A DNA stretch of 56,224 nucleotides from Paraburkholderia dilworthii (GTDB lineage Bacteria > Pseudomonadota > Gammaproteobacteria > Burkholderiales > Burkholderiaceae): assembly GCF_000472525.1 (NCBI RefSeq), contig NZ_AWZT01000045.1, positions 1 to 56,224 on the forward strand, in the 5' to 3' direction. Below are positions 51,535 to 56,224 of this stretch, piece by piece. The notes under the pieces are model-generated. The model did not search any database. It was not told where the DNA came from and saw only the letters and a list, made by a program, of their open reading frames with translations. Numbering within the stretch: position 1 is the first letter of the stretch; each line of letters starts with the position of its first letter. The position numbers were made by a program, and so were the translations under genes.

Positions 51535-52434
51535 TTATGCCGCGATTCCAAGACTTTGCCGGTATTCGATCGGACTAAGAGAGCCGAGCGAGACCTTGAT
51601 CCGCGTTGCGTTGTACCACCGGATGTAGGAGTCGAGAGCCTCGATAAATTCGTCAACGGTCGAAGCTCGCCAGTCACGAGGATAGAACATTTCCGTCTTG
51701 AGTCGCCCGAAGAAACCTTCACAGGCTGCGTTATCAGGCGAGCATCCTTTGCGTGACATCGACCGAATCAACCTGGCATCGCTCATTCGCGATAGCCATC
51801 CCGGCCAGCGATAATGGGCACCGCGGTCGGAGTGCACTACGGGTCGCTCATCGCAATTAGCCACCGATTCGATCGCTGAATCCAGCATAGTATTGACGAG
51901 TTCAGCATCTGGCCGCGTGCTGATTGACCAGCTAACAACGAGACCGTCGAAGCAGTCGATCACCGGCGACAAATAGACCTTGCCTGCCGGGATCTGGAAT
52001 TCGGAAATGTCGGTCAGCCATTTCTGATTCGGGGCGGCTGCACGGAAATCTCGATTGATAAGATTCTCCGGCGCAGGGCTTATTTCGCCACGGTAGGAGC
52101 CGTAGCGACGTCGTCTGGTCGTGGCTGCGATCAGACCTTCTTGTCGCATCAAGCGTCGCACCACTTTCTCCGAGATGAGCAGTTGGTGCGTTATCAAGGC
52201 TGCGCTGATTCGACGATAGCCGTAACAGCGGTGATTGCGCTCGAAGATGTCTTCGATGACGCGACGCGCACTCGCATGCCTGTCAGCGACGAGCCGACGT
52301 GCACGGTGATAGAAGTAGGAACTGCGAGCAAGCCCCAAGACGGCTAACAATTCCGGCAAAGAATAGGTTTGTTTCAGGGCATCAACCAGCATCGTCTTCT
52401 CCTGGTTGCTCAGGAGTTGCAGGTCGATGCCCAT
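51535..52434 (-). CDS. IS3-family transposase OrfB
   Basis: A 299-residue catalytic part with an HTH_21-type region (RRVIEDIFERNHRCYGYRRI), then the DDE domain: NQKWLTDISEFQIP (first Asp), VVHSDRGAHYRWPGW (second Asp) and SPDNAACEGFFGRLKTEMFY (Glu). The C-terminus is SLSPIEYRQSLGIAA. It overlaps the upstream orfA, as expected for production of an OrfAB fusion by programmed frameshifting. Confidence 0.92.
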   Translation of the reverse strand: MGIDLQLLSNQEKTMLVDALKQTYSLPELLAVLGLARSSYFYHRARRLVADRHASARRVIEDIFERNHRCYGYRRISAALITHQLLISEKVVRRLMRQEGLIAATTRRRRYGSYRGEISPAPENLINRDFRAAAPNQKWLTDISEFQIPAGKVYLSPVIDCFDGLVVSWSISTRPDAELVNTMLDSAIESVANCDERPVVHSDRGAHYRWPGWLSRMSDARLIRSMSRKGCSPDNAACEGFFGRLKTEMFYPRDWRASTVDEFIEALDSYIRWYNATRIKVSLGSLSPIEYRQSLGIAA

Positions 52435-53075
52435 GCTTTTTTTACCAGTTCGTTCGCCTTCTTGAGGATGTCGCGCTCGAGCTCCAACTTCCGTATGTCG
52501 CGTCGAAGCGATTCGACCTGCTGCTCCAGCTCCTCACGTTCATGATCCGGCGCTGGCTTCTTCTGGCGTTTCATAGATGCTGGGACCTCTCGACCGAGTA
52601 GCTGGTTCTTCCAGTTGTACAGCATCGGCCTGCTTACGCCCGCTTTCTCGGCGACCACGCGTGCGCTTTCCTCTCTCGTGCACAGCTCGATGACTGCCGC
52701 CTGCCTGGCCTCCCGCGAAGCCGGAACGCTGCCAGCCACCCTGCCGACAACGCGCTTGCCAAGCTTGGGGCACCGTTCTTCAATCCAGGCCGCGAGCGTT
52801 CCGCGACTCGGATAGCCCAAAGCCCTCAACGTAGCAGCGGCACATCGGTCATGGCTTAAATAGTGGTCAACGGCAGCTTGTTTCTGTTCGTCCGAATACC
52901 TTGGCGTCGCGCGAACATAGCCAATCCGTAGATCATGACACTCCTCGTATTCGCGATGCCAGGCTTTCAAGGCATTCTTTGTCGGGTAACCCAGCCGTCT
53001 GATGGTCGCCTTGATGCGCTTTCCCAACTCTAGGTAAAGCCGGACCGCTCGAAGACGGTCTTCGTACGAGTACAT
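52410..53075 (-). CDS. IS3-family transposase OrfA
   Basis: A 221-residue DNA-binding part with two helix-turn-helix segments (YEDRLRAVRLYLELGKRIKA and EQKQAAVDHYLSHDRCAAAT), then a third (LCTREESARVVAEKAGVSRP). It ends in a leucine-zipper coiled coil (DHEREELEQQVESLRRDIRK, then LELERDILKKANELVKK). The 25-base overlap with orfB is the place for a frameshift. Confidence 0.88.
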   Translation of the reverse strand: MYSYEDRLRAVRLYLELGKRIKATIRRLGYPTKNALKAWHREYEECHDLRIGYVRATPRYSDEQKQAAVDHYLSHDRCAAATLRALGYPSRGTLAAWIEERCPKLGKRVVGRVAGSVPASREARQAAVIELCTREESARVVAEKAGVSRPMLYNWKNQLLGREVPASMKRQKKPAPDHEREELEQQVESLRRDIRKLELERDILKKANELVKKAWASTCNS

Positions 53076-53129
53076 GAACTACCTCCAGGTAGTCCAAGTT
53101 TCTGTCCGCACCCCCACGGGTCATTTTTA

Positions 53130-53940
53130 TATCGGCGCTAACAAGCAGGCGCGACTCGCTGGTATCGCAAGATCGAGCGTGTATTACCGGGCGCAACCGG
53201 TGAGCGAGGCAGACCAGTTGCTGATGCGCCGGATCGATGAACTGCACATGGAGTTTCCGTTTGCCGGAGCGCGGATGCTGGCGCGACTGCTGCGTCGCGA
53301 GGCACACGAGATTGGCCGCAGGCGCGTGCGCACGCTGATGAAGCGCATGGGTATCGAGGCGCTGTATTGCAAGCCGAACACGAGCCGACGCAATGCTCAG
53401 CACAAGATCTGGCCGTATCTGCCGCGGGGCATGACGATCAATAGGGCAAACCAGGTCTGGGCACTGGATACGAGTTTTATCCCAATGGCGCGCGGCTTCG
53501 TGTATCTGACCGCCGTGGTGGACTGGGCCAGCAGGAAGGTACTGGCCCACCGCGTGGCGATCACGATGGAGGCGATGCACGCTGTCGAGGCGTTGGAAGA
53601 AGCGTTCGCAAAGTACGGGCAACCTGAGATCGTCAATACCGACCAGGGCAGCCAGTTCACCGCGACAGTGTTCACCGAGGCCGTGCTCAGCCGCGGCATC
53701 CGCTTGTCCATGGACGGCAAAGGTGCCTGGCGAGACAACGTGTTCGTCGAGCGCGTGTGGCGAAGCGTGAAATATGAAGAGGTGTATCTGAAAGCCTATG
53801 AATCGGTCGGCCATGCCCGGCGCTCAATCGGCGATTACATCAATCTGTACAACCAGAGACGACCTCGTTCGAGTCTGGATGACCGCACGCCGGATGAGCC
53901 ATACTTCGCGACGCTGCCTGCGATCAAACTGGCAGCATGA
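53130..53940 (+). pseudogene. Second IS3-family orfB, missing orfA
   Basis: About 270 codons of an IS3 OrfB of a different subgroup: AGIARSSVYYRAQPVSEADQ, RRIDELHMEFPFAGARMLAR, NQVWALDTSFIPMARGFVYL (Asp), VNTDQGSQFTATVF (Asp), GAWRDNVFVERVWRSVKYEE (Glu) and the end LPAIKLAA. The catalytic domain is complete, but the 5' end and orfA have been cut off by the neighbouring IS3 element, so it cannot move by itself. Confidence 0.85.
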
Positions 53941-54029
53941 CTGCCCCGGACGTTCCCCTTAAAATTCTCAGAAGACTGTCCGAACGAGTGAGGCCACCTC
54001 TCATCATCGGTCTTGCGGGCCGTGCGTGC

Positions 54030-54205
54030 GTCCCGCCAATCAGGAGGGCCGCGTGCGCTTTGCCGTCACATTCGAACGCGCTACACCGAGAACGTCACAG
54101 ACCTGCTTCACTGGTCGTCCCCCGGCAATGATGGCGAGCGCGCAATCCATTTTTTTCGCAGCCATACTCCACGGCTTCGCGCAGAATCTCCACCTCCATC
54201 GTTTT
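54030..54205 (-). pseudogene. 3' half of an IS orfA split by an IS110 element
   Basis: TMEVEILREAVEYG is followed, across a frameshift, by RPVKQVCDVLGVARSNVTAK. These are the sequences expected after the QRLLGK that ends the 5' half at about 55550 (a LGKKTMEVEILKEA-type junction). The IS110 element between the halves therefore inserted into this gene. Confidence 0.7.
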
Positions 54206-55552
54206 CTATATGGACGCCTCCGGCTTGCCAAGGATGTGTTGCGTTGTTGAACAGATATAGGCTGCGGTTTTATATCCGGCCCATGCAGGTCGATACCCGC
54301 TGGCCCCAATGGAATCCGCTGACTCAATCCTCATTTTTGCCACGGACCATGACGTCCGGAAGACGATACAGGTTTGATGAGTCCCGGTCTTACCTGTTTG
54401 CCATTGCAACGTTACCTTGCACAACCTTGAGCTTTTGAGTTGAGAATCATGACCTCACGAGACAGGGTACTAGTCAGGCCGCCTCGGCCTGCGGTGGGTA
54501 GCTTGCGCTGTAAGCACGGCCGTGAGCCAGTAGAGCCCATATGGTTCGGGCTATCTTGTTCGCCATAGCAACGACTACGACATTGAGCGGACGCCGCATG
54601 CTTAACTGCACAGCCCACGACCCCGGGTCTTTTGCATGCTTCATGACGGAGCGCGCACCATGAATCATGAGGGTACGCAGGTATCGGTCACCTCTCTTGC
54701 TGATGCCAAGCAGGCGAACCTTTCCCCCGGTCCCGAATTGCGCAGGAACAAGTCCCAGCCACGCAGCAAATTCCCGCCCTGAACGAAAGGCTTTCGGGTC
54801 GCCCATAGACGCGACGGCAGCAGTTGCGGTGAGGAACCCTACGCCCGGGATTTCTGCAATTGCTCTACAGGCGGGATTCTCACGTAACCATGCACGGAGC
54901 CGCTGCTCGATGACAGCAATCTGCCCGTCGATATCAACCAGCCGTTGCCATTGCTCCCGGAGAGAATCCAACAATACGCGGGGCAGGCGTGAATCGAGGC
55001 GCAGAAGGACCTCCGGCATGGCCCGGTTCATTGCTGCGCGCCCAACGCCCATTACTTCGCCGTACTCGCCCAGCAAACCCCTCAGGCAGTTAGACTGGGA
55101 GCGCCTGAAGATGACGAGCTGCTGCCGTATCCGATGCAACGCCAGGACGGCCTGCTGGGCTTCAGTCTTAACCGGTACGGCCCTCACACCCGGGTGTTTT
55201 GCTGCTGCCCAGATGGCACGCGCGTCGGCTACGTCGTTCTTGTTTCCTGTCACGAAGGCCTTCACAAGCTTGCCGGGCATCAGCTTGACCTCGTGTCCAA
55301 GCTCCACGAGTCGACGTGCCCAGTGCTGTGAGCCTCCGCAAGCCTCCATCCCGATAAGGCATCTTTCGCGATTAGCAAAGTGCTCCAGGAAATGGTCACG
55401 ACGAAGCTGTCTATCGAATACCTCGCCAGTGTCTGCGGCTATCCAGTGAAGCTGGAAAACCCGTTTGGCGATATCTACGCCCACGACTGTCGGTTCCATT
55501 TGCGCTCTCCGGTAGAACGAGGCCTCAATTATGCGATGAGGAGGCGTCCATA
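54206..55552 (-). mobile_element. IS110/IS1111-type insertion sequence
   Basis: One transposase gene is flanked by inverted repeats TATGGACGCCTCC at 54209-54221 and its complement at 55540-55552, like the subterminal ATGGAC-type repeats of the IS1111 subgroup. The element sits between the two halves of another IS transposase gene, which fixes its borders to within a few bases. Confidence 0.75.
54474..55499 (-). CDS. IS110-family transposase (DEDD recombinase)
   Basis: A protein of about 341 residues from ATG 55499 (EPTVVGVDIAKRVFQLHWIA). The N-terminal RuvC-like domain has GVDIAK and IGMEACGGSQHWAR and the KNDVADARAI motif. The C-terminal transposase_20 domain has EIPGVGFLTATAAVASMGD, FAAWLGLVPAQFGTGGKVRL and GISKRGDRYLRTLMIHGARS with the conserved serine. 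Full length and apparently intact. Confidence 0.92.
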   Translation of the reverse strand: MEPTVVGVDIAKRVFQLHWIAADTGEVFDRQLRRDHFLEHFANRERCLIGMEACGGSQHWARRLVELGHEVKLMPGKLVKAFVTGNKNDVADARAIWAAAKHPGVRAVPVKTEAQQAVLALHRIRQQLVIFRRSQSNCLRGLLGEYGEVMGVGRAAMNRAMPEVLLRLDSRLPRVLLDSLREQWQRLVDIDGQIAVIEQRLRAWLRENPACRAIAEIPGVGFLTATAAVASMGDPKAFRSGREFAAWLGLVPAQFGTGGKVRLLGISKRGDRYLRTLMIHGARSVMKHAKDPGSWAVQLSMRRPLNVVVVAMANKIARTIWALLAHGRAYSASYPPQAEAA

Positions 55553-55983
55553 CCATTTTTGCCCAGCAGCCGTTGAAGCTCCCTTACCGGCTTGAGCGCG
55601 TCGCTCAGCTCCGAGGCCGGCACGACTTCCTCGCCAGCGCTGACCGCAGATAAGCTGCCGTCCTGGTACAGCTCGCGCCAATGAAACAATTGATGCGGAT
55701 TCACGCCGTGCTGGCGTGCCACCATCGAGACCGTCTTGCCCGGCTCGAAACTCTCCCGCACCATCGCCAGCTTCTCATCCGCTGGCCACCGCCGCCGGCG
55801 CTCCAGCCCAGACAGAATTTCCATCACTTCTTGCTTGTTGTTAGTCAAATCTATGGTCGCCCCCATTTTTACAATGCTGGTTTTCGATGTTGTTTTTGGC
55901 TTGCTCAAATCTATTCGGCGTCTCTTGAAGACAAAGCCTTCGCGCCACGATGAGGGTCGCGCCTGACGATCCCTAAAAAACAC
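55540..55983 (-). pseudogene. 5' half of an IS orfA split by the IS110 element
   Basis: The frame contains RRRRWPADEKLAMVRESFEP, GKTVSMVARQHGVNPHQLFH and WRELYQDGSLSAVSAGEEVV, ending in ALKPVRELQRLLGK. This is a typical transposase OrfA helix-turn-helix with the start of its coiled coil. At 55552 the reading enters IS110 sequence and stops soon after. The real start is probably the internal ATG near 55866 (MGATIDLTNN). Confidence 0.75.
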
Positions 55984-56099
55984 ATCGGCTTCGAAAGCCG
56001 CCTTGACTATCGGGGTGGCCGTCAGGCCGGTATGCCGTTTACGTCATCGATTTTCCAGCGATCGCAGAACCAGATGGTTGACTTCGAAGTTGTTTGCTG

Positions 56100-56224
56100 C
56101 GCTCAGCCCGCCGGCAATTGACAGGACGTAGATCCGAATACGGTGTTTCGTGCAGATATCGCCCATGCAATTCTGGCCAGTTTGTTCGCGAGCGCGCATG
56201 CGACGACGCTTGAATGTCGTCGGG
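56100..56224 (-). pseudogene. Fragment of another IS110-type transposase
   Basis: At the window end the minus strand reads VVACALANKLARIAWAISAR, then TVFGSTSCQLPAG and a stop, the common C-terminus of IS110-family transposases (VALANKxARIxWALL). It continues beyond the window. The 115 bases between it and the orfA fragment hold nothing recognisable. Confidence 0.55.

Larger units (their letters stand above)
51498..53125 (-). mobile_element. Complete IS3-family insertion sequence
   Basis: Two overlapping transposase frames are bounded by related terminal sequences. The left end contains GGGGGTGCGG and, about 8 bases further, CTTGGACT. The right end read inward contains GGGGGTGCGG and CTTGGACT at the same spacing. 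No clear target duplication was seen, and on the right it abuts another IS3 element lacking its first gene. It is probably still intact, or only recently immobile. Confidence 0.75.

Noticed and set aside
1..56224. CRISPR arrays, tRNA or rRNA genes
   Set aside because: No regularly spaced direct repeats and no tRNA- or rRNA-like stretches were noticed on reading both strands; a dedicated scan was not possible.

Overview
This window looks like part of the symbiotic replicon (probably a pSym-type megaplasmid) of a nodulating beta-proteobacterium of the Paraburkholderia/Cupriavidus/Trinickia group. The evidence is high-GC coding sequence, a beta-proteobacterial nif/fix layout with oxygen-sensitive NifA, the nod order nodB-nodC-nodI-nodJ behind a nod box, and heavy insertion-sequence debris at both ends. 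The genus assignment is inference; no 16S or housekeeping marker is present.

Layout. About 0.1-1.1 kb: IS3 and IS5 remnants. 1.5-3.4 kb: nifA. 4.2-5.0 kb: a broken iclR-type regulator. 11.0-5.0 kb (minus strand): a NifA/sigma-54 operon nifV-(small ORF)-nifW-fixA-fixB-fixC-fixX-[2Fe-2S] ferredoxin-small helical protein. 12.7-11.4 kb (minus): an eroded isc-like set (dead iscS, intact erpA-type carrier, ferredoxin remnant). 13.35 kb: a decayed nifA 3' end in front of nifB. 13.7-23.6 kb (plus): the nifB operon (nifB, fdxN, iscA-like, TPR-like, LRV, nifZ, second nifZ, CPCC protein, dead nifS, nifT, small protein, DegT-like, SIR2-like, [2Fe-2S] ferredoxin, broken FAD oxidase). 28.4-23.6 kb (minus): truncated haemoglobin, a 202-aa unknown, ankyrin protein, broken rhodanese, IS701 debris, OmpW, broken nifO/ArsC-like gene, FmdB zinc ribbon. 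28.8-32.9 kb: nifHDK. 33.9-38.8 kb: nifE-nifN-nifX-DUF269-DUF683-fdxB-nifQ. 39.0-40.6 kb: a broken unknown, a DUF2325 gene and a luciferase-like remnant. 44.7-40.6 kb (minus): nod box, dead nodB, nodC, nodI, nodJ. 45.4-48.25 kb: a graveyard of IS256, IS3, resolvase, nifB and nifK fragments. 48.3-50.9 kb: a compact AT-richer two-gene cassette (PduX-like GHMP kinase plus a fold-type-II PLP enzyme fused to a GNAT domain). 50.9-56.2 kb: IS4, IS3 and IS110 elements.

How it works together. NifA (with RpoN) would bind TGT-N10-ACA sites seen upstream of nifV, nifB and nifH and activate -24/-12 promoters at nifV, nifB, nifH and probably nifE. NifHDK is the molybdenum nitrogenase. NifB, E, N, V, X and Q plus ferredoxins build FeMo-co. 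FixABCX and the ferredoxins supply low-potential electrons. NifW, NifZ and NifT assist maturation. Nearly all core catalytic and assembly genes are intact. In contrast, a striking number of accessory genes are frameshifted or have lost their family-defining catalytic residues: both cysteine desulfurases, the LRV Fe-S cysteines, the DegT lysine, nifO, rhodanese and nodB. The most novel unit is the kinase/PLP-GNAT cassette, which suggests a threonine-derived non-proteinogenic amino-acid product.

All calls come from reading motifs by eye; no alignment or database search was run. Some single-base frameshifts could be assembly or sequencing errors.
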